Shown here: positions 47,755 through 57,005 of the stretch, in pieces
Layout: every line of letters begins with the position of its first letter
Numbering within the stretch: position 1 is the stretch's first letter
Assembly (NCBI RefSeq): GCF_000717185.1
Contig: NZ_JNYE01000033.1
Span: 1 to 62,977 of the forward strand
DNA: 62,977 nt
Source: Kitasatospora phosalacinea
GTDB taxonomy: Bacteria > Actinomycetota > Actinomycetes > Streptomycetales > Streptomycetaceae
Direction of reading: 5' to 3'
Notes under the pieces: generated by a model
The model's database searches: none
What the model was told of the DNA's origin: nothing
Seen by the model: the letters and a program-made list of their open reading frames with translations, nothing else
Translations under genes and position numbers: made by a program

Positions 47755-48921
47755 ATGACCAGTCCCAACCCCCCGGCCGCGCCCGCGGCCAAGCGGTCGC
47801 TGCGCGAGCGCATCGACCTGGAGCGGATCGGGCTCGCCCTGGCCGCCCCCGTGCTGGCGGTGCTGCTGTCGCTGCTCATCGCGGGCGGCCTGCTGGCGGC
47901 CTCCGGCCGCGACCCGTTCGACGCGTTCTCCATCATGTGGAACTACGGCACCGCGTCCGACGGACAGGTCGCCGTGCTGAACAAGGCCACCGTGTACTAC
48001 CTGGCCGCGGCCGCCGCCGCGTTCGGGTTCCGGATGAACCTGTTCAACATCGGCATCGAGGGCCAGTACAAGCTGGCCATGATGTTCGCCGCGTTCGTCG
48101 GCGGCCAGGTCGACCTGCCGGCCTTCCTGCAGATCCCGCTGCTGCTGATCGTCGCGATGTGCGTCGGCGGCCTGTGGGCGTCGATCGCCGGCCTGCTCAA
48201 GGTCTACCGGGGCGTCAGCGAGGTCATCTCGACCATCATGCTGAACGCCATCGCCACCGCCGTGATCGGCGTGCTGCTGGTGCCCGGCATCTTCGCGCCG
48301 CGGACCAGCGGCACCACCAACTCGATCCAGACCGAGAAGATCTCGGACTCCAGCCACTTCTTCGCGATCGAGACCCAGGGCGGCACCCTGTGGGGCTTCG
48401 TCGTGATCGCGGTGCTGGTCGGCGTGGTCTTCCAGTTCACCCTGAACCGCACCCGGTTCGGCTTCGACCTGCGCGCCACCGGCCGCTCGGAGAGCGCCGC
48501 CAGCGCCTCCGGCGTCAACGTCAAGCGCATGGTGATCACCTCGATCGTGGTCTCCGGCGCGCTGGCCGGCCTGGTCGGCCTGCCCGAACTCATGCAGAAC
48601 ACCCCGTACTTCGGGCAGAACGTGCAGACCGGCCTCGGCTTCATCGGCATCTCGGTGGCGCTGCTCGGCCGCAACACCCCCGTCGGCATCGCGTTCTCCG
48701 CGCTGCTGTTCGCCTTCCTGGACGCCTCCGGCGCCCAGCTGCCCACCCGGGGCGACTACCCGTCCGAGATCATCCCGGTGATCCAGGGCACCATCGTCAT
48801 CTGTGTCGTCGTGGCCTACGAACTGGTGCGCCGCTACGGCCTCAAGCGCCAGCAGCAGAAGGTCGGCGCCGAGCTCGCCGCGCAGGCTGCCGCGGCCGCC
48901 CAGAAGGAGGTCGCGGCATGA
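47755..48921 (+). CDS. Nucleoside ABC transporter permease 1
   Basis: A 388-residue polytopic permease (about 8-10 helices) of the BPD_transp_2 family. Characteristic segments: RMNLFNIGIEGQYKLAMMFA (the family NIGxEG coupling motif), GVSEVISTIMLNAIA, and LNRTRFGFDLRATGRSESAA. Starts four bases after the ATPase stop, and its stop overlaps the second permease start (ATGA). Confidence 0.92.
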   Translation: MTSPNPPAAPAAKRSLRERIDLERIGLALAAPVLAVLLSLLIAGGLLAASGRDPFDAFSIMWNYGTASDGQVAVLNKATVYYLAAAAAAFGFRMNLFNIGIEGQYKLAMMFAAFVGGQVDLPAFLQIPLLLIVAMCVGGLWASIAGLLKVYRGVSEVISTIMLNAIATAVIGVLLVPGIFAPRTSGTTNSIQTEKISDSSHFFAIETQGGTLWGFVVIAVLVGVVFQFTLNRTRFGFDLRATGRSESAASASGVNVKRMVITSIVVSGALAGLVGLPELMQNTPYFGQNVQTGLGFIGISVALLGRNTPVGIAFSALLFAFLDASGAQLPTRGDYPSEIIPVIQGTIVICVVVAYELVRRYGLKRQQQKVGAELAAQAAAAAQKEVAA

Positions 48922-50183
48922 GCACCGCTGTCGCCGGCAAGCCCAAGTCGCCGGTCGCGTCCGCGAAGCGGACCAAGCTCACCTGGCCGGTGGTGCTGCT
49001 GCTGATCGCGCTCGCCCTGGTGCTGTTCGCCGCGGTCGGCGCCGCCACCGGCAACCACGGCCTGACCTCCTCCGGGCAGATCGGCGCCGCGCTGGCCTCC
49101 GCCGTCCCGATCGCGATGGCGGGCCTCGGCGGTCTGTGGTCGGAGCGCGCGGGCGTGGTCAACATCGGCCTCGAGGGCATGATGGTGGCCGGCACCTTCT
49201 GCGGCGCCTGGGGCGGCTTCCTGGTCAACCCGTGGGTCGGCCTGCTGGCCGGCATGGTCGGCGGCGCGCTCGGCGGCCTGCTGCACGCGCTGGTCACCGT
49301 CACCTTCGGCGTCGACCACATCGTCTCCGGCGTCGGCATCAACCTGCTGGTCCCCGGCATCTGCGCGTACGTCAACCGGATCTACTACAAGGACTACGTG
49401 GCCGACGGCGCCGGCGCCAACCAGTCGCCGCCCGCGGACTCGCTGCCCACCTTCACCTTCCCCGGCCTGTCGAGCTGGCTGGGCGACGTCGAGCAGCACC
49501 ACTGGTTCCTGGTCTCCGACGTGGCCGGCATCGTCCGCGGCCTGGTCACCGACCTGTCGGTGGTCACCCTGATCGCCGCCGCGTTCCTGGTCGCCAGCTA
49601 CTTCCTGCTCTGGCGCACCGTGTTCGGCCTGCGGCTGCGCTCCTGCGGCGAGAACCCGACCGCCGCCGAGTCGCTGGGCGTCAACGTCTACAAGTACAAG
49701 TACCTCGCGGTGATCTCCTCCGGCGCCTTCGCGGGCCTCGGCGGCGCGTACCTCTCGCTGGTCGCCGCGCACTTCTACCGGGACGGCCAGACCCAGGGCC
49801 GCGGCTTCATCGGCCTGGCCGCGATGATCTTCGGCAACTGGATGCCCGGCGGCCTGGCCGCGGGCGCGGGCCTGTTCGGCTTCACCGACAGCCTCCAGCT
49901 GCGCGACGCCGACTCGGTGCACGTGCTGCTGCTGGTGGTCGCCATCGCGATGGCGCTGCTCGCGCTCTGGCAGTTCTACCGCCGCAAGCTCACCGCCGGT
50001 GTGATCAGCACCGTCGTCGCGGGCGGCGTCGCCACCTGGTACGCCTGCACCGACGAGGTGCAGCGCCCGCTGATCGTCGCCACCCCGTACGTGATCACCC
50101 TGGTGGTGCTCGCGCTGGCCTCGCAGCGGCTGCGGATGCCCAAGGCCGACGGCCAGGTCTACCGCAAGGGGCAGGCCAAGTGA
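48918..50183 (+). CDS. Nucleoside ABC transporter permease 2
   Basis: A 421-residue polytopic permease paired with permease 1. It has the matching motif ERAGVVNIGLEGMMVAG, then FGVDHIVSGVGINLL and FGLRLRSCGENPTAAESLG. ATGA overlap at the start and GTGA overlap at its end with the deaminase gene, so transport and salvage are translated together. Confidence 0.92.
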   Translation: MSTAVAGKPKSPVASAKRTKLTWPVVLLLIALALVLFAAVGAATGNHGLTSSGQIGAALASAVPIAMAGLGGLWSERAGVVNIGLEGMMVAGTFCGAWGGFLVNPWVGLLAGMVGGALGGLLHALVTVTFGVDHIVSGVGINLLVPGICAYVNRIYYKDYVADGAGANQSPPADSLPTFTFPGLSSWLGDVEQHHWFLVSDVAGIVRGLVTDLSVVTLIAAAFLVASYFLLWRTVFGLRLRSCGENPTAAESLGVNVYKYKYLAVISSGAFAGLGGAYLSLVAAHFYRDGQTQGRGFIGLAAMIFGNWMPGGLAAGAGLFGFTDSLQLRDADSVHVLLLVVAIAMALLALWQFYRRKLTAGVISTVVAGGVATWYACTDEVQRPLIVATPYVITLVVLALASQRLRMPKADGQVYRKGQAK

Positions 50184-50587
50184 CGGCGGCCGCGGCGGCT
50201 TCGCCGGAGGTCGACTGGGCGGCGCTGCGGGAGGCCGCCCGGGCCGCGATGCGGCACGCGTACGCGCCCTACAGCAAGTACCCGGTCGGGGCGGCGGCCC
50301 TGGTCGAGGACGGCCGCACGGTGGTCGGCTGCAACGTGGAGAACGCCTCGTACGGCCTGGGCCTGTGCGCCGAGTGCGGCCTGGTCTCCGCGCTGCACGC
50401 CTCCGGCGGCGGCCGGCTGGTCGCCTTCACCTGCGTGGACGGCGGCGGCGAGCTGCTGATGCCGTGCGGGCGCTGCCGCCAGCTGCTGTACGAGCACGGC
50501 GGGCCCGACCTGCTGGTCGAACTGCCCTCCGGGGTGCGGCCGATGAGCGAGGTGCTGCCGGACGCGTTCGGGCCGGACAAGTTGTAG
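50180..50587 (+). CDS. cdd: Cytidine deaminase (homotetrameric type)
   Basis: Converts cytidine and deoxycytidine to uridine forms in pyrimidine salvage. The 135-residue protein carries the zinc-site motifs CAECG (Cys-Ala-Glu, typical of small tetrameric enzymes) and MPCGRCRQ, plus the entry segment YAPYSKYPVGAA and NVENASYG. Start GTG 50180 overlaps the permease stop (GTGA). Confidence 0.95.
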   Translation: MTAAAAASPEVDWAALREAARAAMRHAYAPYSKYPVGAAALVEDGRTVVGCNVENASYGLGLCAECGLVSALHASGGGRLVAFTCVDGGGELLMPCGRCRQLLYEHGGPDLLVELPSGVRPMSEVLPDAFGPDKL

Positions 50588-50599
50588 CTGTTCGGACGG

Positions 50600-50614
50600 T
50601 TACGCGCGTAGAGT
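50600..50614 (+). promoter_or_regulatory. Operator/-10 region upstream of deoA (CTACGCGCGTAG copy 3)
   Basis: TTACGCGCGTAG (50600-50611) with TAGAGT (50609-50614) as the -10 candidate, about 60 bases before deoA. It should allow deoA to be expressed apart from the upstream operon. GGAG lies eight bases before the deoA ATG. Confidence 0.65.
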
Positions 50615-50672
50615 GTCGCGGGAGGACATCCCGCGGCACTCTTCGCATTTCACCTCTTTCTGGAGCACCTGC

Positions 50673-51950
50673 ATGGACGCCATCTCCGTCATCCGGGCCA
50701 AGCGCGACCGGGGCGAACTGACCGACCCCCAGATCGACTGGGTCATCGACGCCTACACCCGCGGCGAGGTCGCCGACGAGCAGATGTCCGCCCTCGCGAT
50801 GGCCATCCTGCTCAACGGCATGACGGCCCGGGAGATCAGCCGCTGGACCGACGCGATGATCCGCTCCGGCGAACGCATGGACTTCTCCTCCCTCGGCGTC
50901 CCCACCGCCGACAAGCACTCCACCGGCGGCGTCGGCGACAAGATCACCCTCCCGCTCGCCCCGCTGGTCGCCGCCTGCGGCGCCGCCGTCCCCCAGCTCT
51001 CCGGCCGCGGCCTCGGCCACACCGGCGGCACCCTCGACAAGCTGGAGTCGATCCCCGGCTGGCGGGCCCTGCTCTCCAACGAGGAGATGCTCGACGTGCT
51101 GCACGGCTGCGGCGCCGTCATCTGCGCCGCCGGGGACGGGCTCGCCCCCGCCGACAAGAAGCTCTACGCCCTGCGCGACGTCACCGGCACCGTCGAGGCG
51201 ATCCCGCTGATCGCCTCCTCGATCATGTCCAAGAAGATCGCCGAAGGCACCGGCGCCCTCGTCCTGGACGTCAAGGTCGGCTCCGGCGCCTTCATGAAGA
51301 ACCTCGACGACGCCCGCGAACTCGCCCGCACCATGGTCGGGTTGGGCCGCTCCGCCGGGGTCGCCACGGTCGCCCTGCTCACCGACATGTCCACCCCGCT
51401 CGGACTCACCGCGGGCAACGCGCTCGAAGTCCGCGAATCCGTCGAGGTGCTGGCCGGCGGCGGCCCCGCCGACGTCGTCGAACTCACCCTCGCCCTCGCC
51501 CGCGAGATGCTCGCCGCCGCGGGCGTCCACGGCAAGGACCCCGCCGACGCCCTGCGCGACGGCTCCGCCATGGACCACTGGCGCCGCATGATCGCCGCCC
51601 AGGGCGGCGACCCCGACGCCCCCCTCCCCGTCGCCCGCGAGCAGCACGTCGTCCCCGCCCCCGCCACCGGCGTCCTCACCGCCCTCGACGCCTACGCCGT
51701 CGGCGTCACCGCCTGGCGCCTCGGCGCCGGACGCGCCCGCAAGGAGGACCCCGTCCAGGCCGGTGCGGGCGTCGAACTCCACGCCAAGCCGGGCGATCCG
51801 GTGACCGCCGGCCAGCCCCTGCTCACCCTGCACACCGACACCCCCGAGCGCTTCCCGTACGCCCTGGAGGCCCTGGACGGCGCCGTCACCGTCGCCCCGG
51901 CGGGCACGGCGTTCACCCCGGCGCCGATCGTGCTGGACCGGATCGGTTAG
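50673..51950 (+). CDS. deoA: Thymidine phosphorylase
   Basis: Phosphorolyses thymidine/deoxyuridine to the base and deoxyribose-1-phosphate. The 425-residue protein has the phosphate-binding site DKHSTGGVGDKITL, the family signature SGRGLGHTGGTLDKLESIPG, and MSKKIAEGTGALVLDVKVG. Start ATG 50673 (MDAISVIRAKRD). Follows cdd, so deaminated deoxycytidine can flow through deoxyuridine to uracil. Confidence 0.95.
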   Translation: MDAISVIRAKRDRGELTDPQIDWVIDAYTRGEVADEQMSALAMAILLNGMTAREISRWTDAMIRSGERMDFSSLGVPTADKHSTGGVGDKITLPLAPLVAACGAAVPQLSGRGLGHTGGTLDKLESIPGWRALLSNEEMLDVLHGCGAVICAAGDGLAPADKKLYALRDVTGTVEAIPLIASSIMSKKIAEGTGALVLDVKVGSGAFMKNLDDARELARTMVGLGRSAGVATVALLTDMSTPLGLTAGNALEVRESVEVLAGGGPADVVELTLALAREMLAAAGVHGKDPADALRDGSAMDHWRRMIAAQGGDPDAPLPVAREQHVVPAPATGVLTALDAYAVGVTAWRLGAGRARKEDPVQAGAGVELHAKPGDPVTAGQPLLTLHTDTPERFPYALEALDGAVTVAPAGTAFTPAPIVLDRIG

Positions 51951-51955
51951 CGGTG

Positions 51956-51999
51956 CACCGGCGTCCTGCTAGCCGCCGTAGGTGCGCAGGACGCCGGTG
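51956..51999. terminator. Bidirectional stem-loop overlapping the Uma2 gene 3' end
   Basis: A 14-bp perfect stem (CACCGGCGTCCTGC at 51956-51969 with 51986-51999) between deoA and the convergent Uma2 gene; the right arm lies within Uma2 coding sequence. Confidence 0.75.
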
Positions 52000-52526
52000 T
52001 CGAGCTTCCAGGGGCCGACGGTGATCGTGTCGCCGAAGGCGAAGTTCCTGCGGTCGGTGTAGCCCGGTTCGGAGTGGATGACGCCGGTGCCCAGGCGGGG
52101 GTCGACCAGCAGGTAGAGCGGGATGCCCATGGCGGCGTAGTCGGCAACCTTGGCTCGGTAGTCGTTCTCCGGATTGGACGCCGGGACGATCTCGACCACC
52201 AACAGGACCTGGTGGGGGAGGAGCGCGGCCTCCTCGCTGTCGAGGGCCTCCTCGGGGAAGACCATGACGTCGGGGTTGCGCAGTCGGCTCCGGACGGGGT
52301 CCACCAGGTCCGCACCGCCGTGAGCGATATGGCCGGGGTGGGTCCGGGGGAGCTGCTCGTTGAGCTGGCGGGCGATGCGGATGACCGCGAGCTCGTGCCG
52401 CTTCACCGGGGACATCATCATCACGATGGTGTCGTTCGCGATCTCGATCTTTCCTATGCCCGGCACCTGCGGCAGCTGGCCGGCGATCTCGCGGAGCTTG
52501 GCGAACCGGGCAGGATCGATGCTCAT
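51969..52526 (-). CDS. Uma2-family protein (DUF820, PD-(D/E)XK nuclease-like)
   Basis: A 185-residue protein with the DUF820/Uma2 core: RNPDVMVFPEEAL, LLVVEIVPASNPENDYRAKVADYA and GIPLYLLVDP, which supply the Asp and Glu-x-Val-type residues of a restriction-endonuclease-like fold. Members are common in streptomycetes and cyanobacteria; their true activity is unknown. Its ATG overlaps the stop of the upstream MFS gene (ATGA), so the two are translated together, an unusual partnership. Confidence 0.87.
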   Translation of the reverse strand: MSIDPARFAKLREIAGQLPQVPGIGKIEIANDTIVMMMSPVKRHELAVIRIARQLNEQLPRTHPGHIAHGGADLVDPVRSRLRNPDVMVFPEEALDSEEAALLPHQVLLVVEIVPASNPENDYRAKVADYAAMGIPLYLLVDPRLGTGVIHSEPGYTDRRNFAFGDTITVGPWKLDTGVLRTYGG

Positions 52527-53797
52527 ACCCGAAGTGTATGGACGGCCTGCTCGCGGCGGGCCGTGACGGCGCGGCGGGTGGCGTAGAGGGTGACGCCCGC
52601 CGCGCCGGCCATGGCGGTGAGGGCGACGGCGGCGGTGCCCGACCAGCCGGTGGAGTGGTAGGCGTCGGCGCCCAGGGTGCCGCCGAGGCTGTTGCCCAGG
52701 TAGTAGGCGATCAGGTAGAGGGCGGAGGCCTGGGCGCGGCCGGTGGTGGCGGTGCGGCCGACGGCGGAGGAGGCGGTGGCGTGGCCGGCGAAGAAGCCGG
52801 CCGTGATCAGGACCAGGCCGAGGACCGTGCAGGCCAGGGAGTCCGCGAGGGAGAGCAGCAGGCCGGCCGTGGTGGTGGCGATCGCCAGGTAGAGGGTGCC
52901 GCGGCGGCCGCAGCGGGCGGTCAGGCGGCCCGCCGAGGCGGAGGAGGCGGTGCCGACCAGGTAGACCACGAAGACCGACGCGGCGACCGACTGCGGCAGG
53001 TGGAGGGGCGCGGCGGTCAGCCGGTACCCGACGGTGTTGTAGACCGCGCCGAACACCGCCATGAACAGCATCCCCAGCGCGTACAGCCGCAGCAGCAGCG
53101 GGTCGCGCAGGTGCCCGGCGACGGTCGCGGCCAGCGCCCGGGCGTCGACCGGCGCGCGGCGGAAGTGCCGGGCGCGCGGCACCAGGGCGCGGAAGGCCAG
53201 CGCCGCGAGCAGCGCCAGGCCCGCCGAGACCGCCAGGCCCCAGCGCCAGCCCCAGGCGGCCGCGGCCCAGCCGGAGACCAGCCGGCCGCCCATCCCGCCG
53301 ATCGAGTTGCCCGCCACGTACAGCCCCATCGCGGAGGCCAGCGCCGACGGGTGCACCTCCTCGGCGAGGTAGGCCATCGCGGTGGCGGGCAGCCCCGCCA
53401 GCGCCGCGCCCTGCACGGCGCGCAGCACCACCAGCGTGCTGAGGTCCGGGGCGAACGGCAGCGCCACCGCGAGCAGCGCGGCGGCCAGCGTGGACGCCGT
53501 CATCACCGCGGTGCGCCCGTAGCGGTCGGACAGGGCGCTGGCCGGGAGCAGGGCGAGGGCGAGGCCGAGGGTGGCGGCGGAGGCCGTCCAGCTGGCCTGA
53601 CCGGGCGTCAGGTCGAGGTCGGCGGAGAGGATCGGCAGCAGGCCCTGGGTGGAGTACAGCAGGACGAAGGTGGCCACGCCCGCGGCGAACAGGGCGAGGT
53701 TGGCGCGGCGGAAGTCCCGGCTGCCGGGGCGCAGGCGCAGGTCGGAGGGAGTGCTGACGGGGGCGGGCGCGGACGCCTCGGTACTGGCGGGCTGCAT
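52523..53797 (-). CDS. MFS transporter (drug/arabinose efflux type)
   Basis: A 424-residue 12-helix transporter. The family motif A region reads ALSDRYGRTAVM between helices 2 and 3, and GRLTARCGRRGTLYL is the matching second-half loop. Start ATG 53797. Divergent from a LysR regulator across 64 bases, the standard arrangement for a LysR-controlled exporter. Substrate cannot be inferred. Confidence 0.9.
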   Translation of the reverse strand: MQPASTEASAPAPVSTPSDLRLRPGSRDFRRANLALFAAGVATFVLLYSTQGLLPILSADLDLTPGQASWTASAATLGLALALLPASALSDRYGRTAVMTASTLAAALLAVALPFAPDLSTLVVLRAVQGAALAGLPATAMAYLAEEVHPSALASAMGLYVAGNSIGGMGGRLVSGWAAAAWGWRWGLAVSAGLALLAALAFRALVPRARHFRRAPVDARALAATVAGHLRDPLLLRLYALGMLFMAVFGAVYNTVGYRLTAAPLHLPQSVAASVFVVYLVGTASSASAGRLTARCGRRGTLYLAIATTTAGLLLSLADSLACTVLGLVLITAGFFAGHATASSAVGRTATTGRAQASALYLIAYYLGNSLGGTLGADAYHSTGWSGTAAVALTAMAGAAGVTLYATRRAVTARREQAVHTLRV

Positions 53798-53831
53798 GGT
53801 GTCGACGCTAGGACCGCGCCGGCTGATGCGT

Positions 53832-53846
53832 CCAATGCATGAATGG
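53832..53846. promoter_or_regulatory. Imperfect palindrome in the MFS/LysR intergenic region
   Basis: CCAATGCATGAATGG is nearly symmetrical (CCA..T....A.TGG) and sits between the divergent starts, where a LysR-type regulator would bind to control both genes. Confidence 0.45.
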
Positions 53847-53861
53847 TGGAACACTGATGCC

Positions 53862-54818
53862 GTGACGCATGAGAGCAGCTCCGCGCCCGTCCGCCTCGCC
53901 GAACTCGGACCCGACGCCGATGTGACGTCGCTCGCACCGCAGTTGGCCGAGTTCGCGGCCGTCGCCCGGCTGGAGCACGTCACCCGGGCCGCGCAGCTCC
54001 TCGGCATGCCGCAGCCCACCCTCTCGCGCGCCGTCGCCCGCCTCGAAGCCGACCTCGGCGTCGACCTGCTCGCCCGCCAGGGCCGCACCGTCCGGCTCAC
54101 CCGGGCCGGCCGGATCCTGCAGGACGCCGTCGAACGGGCCCTCGCCGAGGTCGAGCGCGGCGTCGAGGCAGCCCGCGCCGAAGCCGACCCGGCCGCCGGA
54201 CGCGTCGCCTTCGGCTTCCTGCACACCATGGGGAGCGACGCGGTGCCGGCCCTGCTGCGCGGCTTCCGGGCCGGGCACCCGCGGGTGCGGTTCCAGCTCG
54301 TCCAGGACTACGGGGCCGCGATGCTGGGGCGCCTGCGCGCCGGAGAACTCGACCTCTGCCTGGTCTCCCCGCTCCCCGACGCGCCCGACCTGGCCGCCCG
54401 CCCGCTGGACGAGCAGCGGCTGTACCTCGCCGTCCCCGCCGAGCACCGCCTCGCGGCGCGCCGCCGGATCCGGCTCGCCGAGGTCGCGGACGAGAGCTGG
54501 GTGACGGTCGAGGAGGGCTACGGGCTGCGCCACATCATGGCGGGCTTCTGCGCCGAGGCCGGGTTCACCCCGCGGATCGCCTTCGAGGGCGAGGAGGTCG
54601 AGACCCTCCGCGGCCTGGTCGCCGCGGGCCTCGGCGTCTCCCTCCTCCCGCCCGCGCTCGTCCCCCGCCCCGGCGTCGTCGAACTGGAGGTCACCGCCCC
54701 CCGCACCCGCCGCGCGATCGGCCTCGCCTGGCCCGCCACCCGCCCGCTCACGCCTCCGGCGGCGGCCTTCCGCGACTTCGTGCTCTCGCGGCGGGGGAGC
54801 ATCCTGGCGCACGACTGA
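53862..54818 (+). CDS. LysR-family transcriptional regulator
   Basis: A 318-residue regulator. The winged helix-turn-helix is seen at residues ~35-95 (HVTRAAQLLGMPQPTLSRAVARLEADLG), followed by a type 2 periplasmic-binding-like effector domain (GRVAFGFLHTMGSDAVPALL; VAAGLGVSLLPPALV). GTG 53862 is taken as start; ATG 53838 (MHEWWNTDAVTHE) would add eight residues. Probably controls the divergent MFS-Uma2 pair. Confidence 0.9.
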   Translation: MTHESSSAPVRLAELGPDADVTSLAPQLAEFAAVARLEHVTRAAQLLGMPQPTLSRAVARLEADLGVDLLARQGRTVRLTRAGRILQDAVERALAEVERGVEAARAEADPAAGRVAFGFLHTMGSDAVPALLRGFRAGHPRVRFQLVQDYGAAMLGRLRAGELDLCLVSPLPDAPDLAARPLDEQRLYLAVPAEHRLAARRRIRLAEVADESWVTVEEGYGLRHIMAGFCAEAGFTPRIAFEGEEVETLRGLVAAGLGVSLLPPALVPRPGVVELEVTAPRTRRAIGLAWPATRPLTPPAAAFRDFVLSRRGSILAHD

Positions 54819-54927
54819 GGACGGGGTATCGCTGCGCGGCGGGGAGGGGTGGGGTTTCGCTGCGCGGGCCGCGGGGGCGGCGGCGAGGGAGTGTCCGGGT
54901 GCACGACCGGCCCTGCCGGGAAAGCCG

Positions 54928-55617
54928 GTGCCGTCGGGTGGGGTCGGGCGGGGTGTCACGCGGTGGGCGCAGGCCAAGGGGCTCGGCCGGTCCGGCGGGC
55001 TGGCGTTCGACGCGGACGGCCGGACGTTGGTGGTCGCGCACCTCGACGGGACGGTCACCCGCTGGAACCGGGCCTCCGGCACGCTGCTCGCGGAGCACCG
55101 GCCGCCCGCCGACGACTCGTACGACTGGGACCGGATCGGCTGCGCCTGCGGCCGGGGCGCCGCCCACGTGCCCGCCGACCTGGAGCGGCTGCTGACCGCG
55201 CGGACGGTCGAGGAGGCGTCCGGGCGGGGGCTGGACGGCCACGTCGTGCGCGACTGCTTCCTGGCGGAGGCGGCCCTGCCGGTGGCGCTGCTCGGCACCG
55301 CCGCGCTCCGGCGGGGCGGGTTGTCCGGGCCCGCCCGGCGGGAGTTGGTCGAGCTGCTCTCCGCGGTCGCCGACGGGGAGGCCGGCACGGAGGCGTGCGA
55401 GCGGGGCTGGGGGCGGCTGGGCGACCGGTGCCGGTCGGCGATGGCCGAGGGCGTCCCGCTGTTCCACCGGCTGCTGGCGGAGGAGGCCCACGAGGACCTG
55501 GTGACGCTGCTGCGCGACCTGGGCGAGGACCGGGAGGCGGTGGAGCGGGCCTACCGGGCAACCTGGGAGCGGGAGGAGGCGCGGAAGCGGTCGGAAGGCG
55601 GGGCGGCGACGGAGTGA
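54928..55617 (+). CDS. Hypothetical protein with a single WD40-like repeat at the N-terminus
   Basis: A 229-residue protein. Residues ~20-60 look like one WD40 blade (GLAFDADGRTLVVAHLDGTVTRWNRASG); the rest, from SYDWDRIGCACGRG onward, is a helical HEAT-like domain with two short cysteine motifs. One blade cannot form a propeller, so this may be the 3' remnant of a larger WD40 gene with start GTG 54928 chosen only because the frame opens there. It lies just upstream of the add operator. Function unknown. Confidence 0.55.
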   Translation: MPSGGVGRGVTRWAQAKGLGRSGGLAFDADGRTLVVAHLDGTVTRWNRASGTLLAEHRPPADDSYDWDRIGCACGRGAAHVPADLERLLTARTVEEASGRGLDGHVVRDCFLAEAALPVALLGTAALRRGGLSGPARRELVELLSAVADGEAGTEACERGWGRLGDRCRSAMAEGVPLFHRLLAEEAHEDLVTLLRDLGEDREAVERAYRATWEREEARKRSEGGAATE

Positions 55618-55637
55618 TCGGCGTGGTGGTAGGCAAT

Positions 55638-55652
55638 CTACGCGCGTAGGGT
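55638..55652 (+). promoter_or_regulatory. Operator/-10 region upstream of add (CTACGCGCGTAG copy 4)
   Basis: The perfect palindrome CTACGCGCGTAG (55638-55649) merges with TAGGGT (55647-55652), only 13 bases before the add ATG. If TAGGGT is the -10, the leader is very short. TATGCT (55654-55659) is an alternative -10, which would make the transcript start at or beside the ATG. Confidence 0.65.
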
Positions 55653-55665
55653 CTATGCTCCGGCA

Positions 55666-56817
55666 ATGGAGAAGCAGATCACCGCATTCGCGGGCACCAC
55701 GGCCCCGCGCGTTCCCACTCCCGACCAGATCGCCCGCGCCCCGAAGGTGCTGCTGCACGACCACCTGGACGGCGGGCTGCGGCCGGAGACGATCGTCGAA
55801 CTCGCCGCCGACTGCGGCTACGAGGGCCTGCCGACCACCGACCCGAAGGAGCTCGGGGAGTGGTTCCGGGCGGCGGCCGACTCCGGTTCGCTGGAGCGGT
55901 ACCTGGAGACCTTCGCGCACACCTGCGCGGTGATGCAGACCCGGGCCGCGCTGGTGCGGGTCGCGGCGGACTGCGCCGAGGACCTGGCCGCCGACGGGGT
56001 GGTGTACGCCGAGGTGCGGTACGCGCCGGAGCAGCACCTGGAGGCGGGGCTGAGCCTGGACGAGGTGGTGGAGGCCGTCAACGAGGGCTTCCGGCTGGGC
56101 GAGGCGAACGCCCGGGCGCGCGGGCACCGGATCCGGGTCGGCACGCTGCTGACCGCGATGCGGCACGCCGCCCGCTCGCAGGAGATCGCCGAACTGGCGA
56201 ACCGGCACCGGGACCGCGGCGTGGTCGGGTTCGACATCGCGGGCGCCGAGGCGGGCCACCCGCCGACCCGGCACCAGGCGGCGTTCGACTACCTCAAGGG
56301 CGAGAACAACCACTTCACCATCCACGCGGGCGAGGCGTTCGGCCTGCCGTCGATCTGGGAGGCGCTGCAGTGCTGCGGCGCGGACCGGCTCGGCCACGGC
56401 GTGCGGATCGTGGACGACATCACGGTCGGCGCGGACGGCCGGGTCGAGCTGGGCCGGCTGGCCGCGTACGTCCGGGACAAGCGGATCCCGCTGGAGATGT
56501 GCCCGACCTCGAACCTGCAGACCGGCGCGGCGGCCTCGTACGCGGAGCACCCGCTGGGGCTGCTGACCCGGCTGAAGTTCCGGGTCACGGTCAACACCGA
56601 CAACCGGCTGATGAGCGGCACCTCGATGAGCCGCGAGTTCGCGCACCTGGTGGACGCGTTCGGCTACACCCTCGCGGACCTGGAGTGGTTCACCGTCAAC
56701 GCGATGAAGTCGGCGTTCCTGCCGTTCGACGAGCGGCTGGCGATGATCAACGACGTGATCAAGCCGGGGTACGCCGAGCTGAAGGCGGAGTGGCTGTTCG
56801 GCCCGCGCGACCAGTAG
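55666..56817 (+). CDS. add: Adenosine deaminase
   Basis: Converts adenosine and deoxyadenosine to inosine forms in purine salvage. Zinc and catalytic motifs: [10 protein letters not shown] (His-x-His), [20 protein letters not shown] and [10 protein letters not shown]. Full length at 383 residues. Start ATG 55666 ([10 protein letters not shown]). Separated from cdd/deoA by the MFS-Uma2-LysR cassette and the WD40 remnant, but carrying the same operator. Confidence 0.95.
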   Translation: MEKQITAFAGTTAPRVPTPDQIARAPKVLLHDHLDGGLRPETIVELAADCGYEGLPTTDPKELGEWFRAAADSGSLERYLETFAHTCAVMQTRAALVRVAADCAEDLAADGVVYAEVRYAPEQHLEAGLSLDEVVEAVNEGFRLGEANARARGHRIRVGTLLTAMRHAARSQEIAELANRHRDRGVVGFDIAGAEAGHPPTRHQAAFDYLKGENNHFTIHAGEAFGLPSIWEALQCCGADRLGHGVRIVDDITVGADGRVELGRLAAYVRDKRIPLEMCPTSNLQTGAAASYAEHPLGLLTRLKFRVTVNTDNRLMSGTSMSREFAHLVDAFGYTLADLEWFTVNAMKSAFLPFDERLAMINDVIKPGYAELKAEWLFGPRDQ

Positions 56818-57005
56818 TCCGGCGCGGCCGCGGCGTCCACGGAGATGGTCTGACTTATCACTCTCCGGAGTGGTCGGGCTTTGGAGGGGACGCGGTCCGC
56901 TCACTACGGTGGGCCGGTCACTGCTGACTCGGTGTGACGGCGACGTCCCCGACCCCCTCGGGCGTCCGCCGGTGCACCGGCCCGACCAGGACTGAGGACG
57001 CACAC

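Noticed and set aside
54819..54927. Additional WD40 blades upstream of the single-blade protein
   Set aside because: The 109-base spacer is GC-rich with no blade-like residues in any plus-strand frame that I could read.
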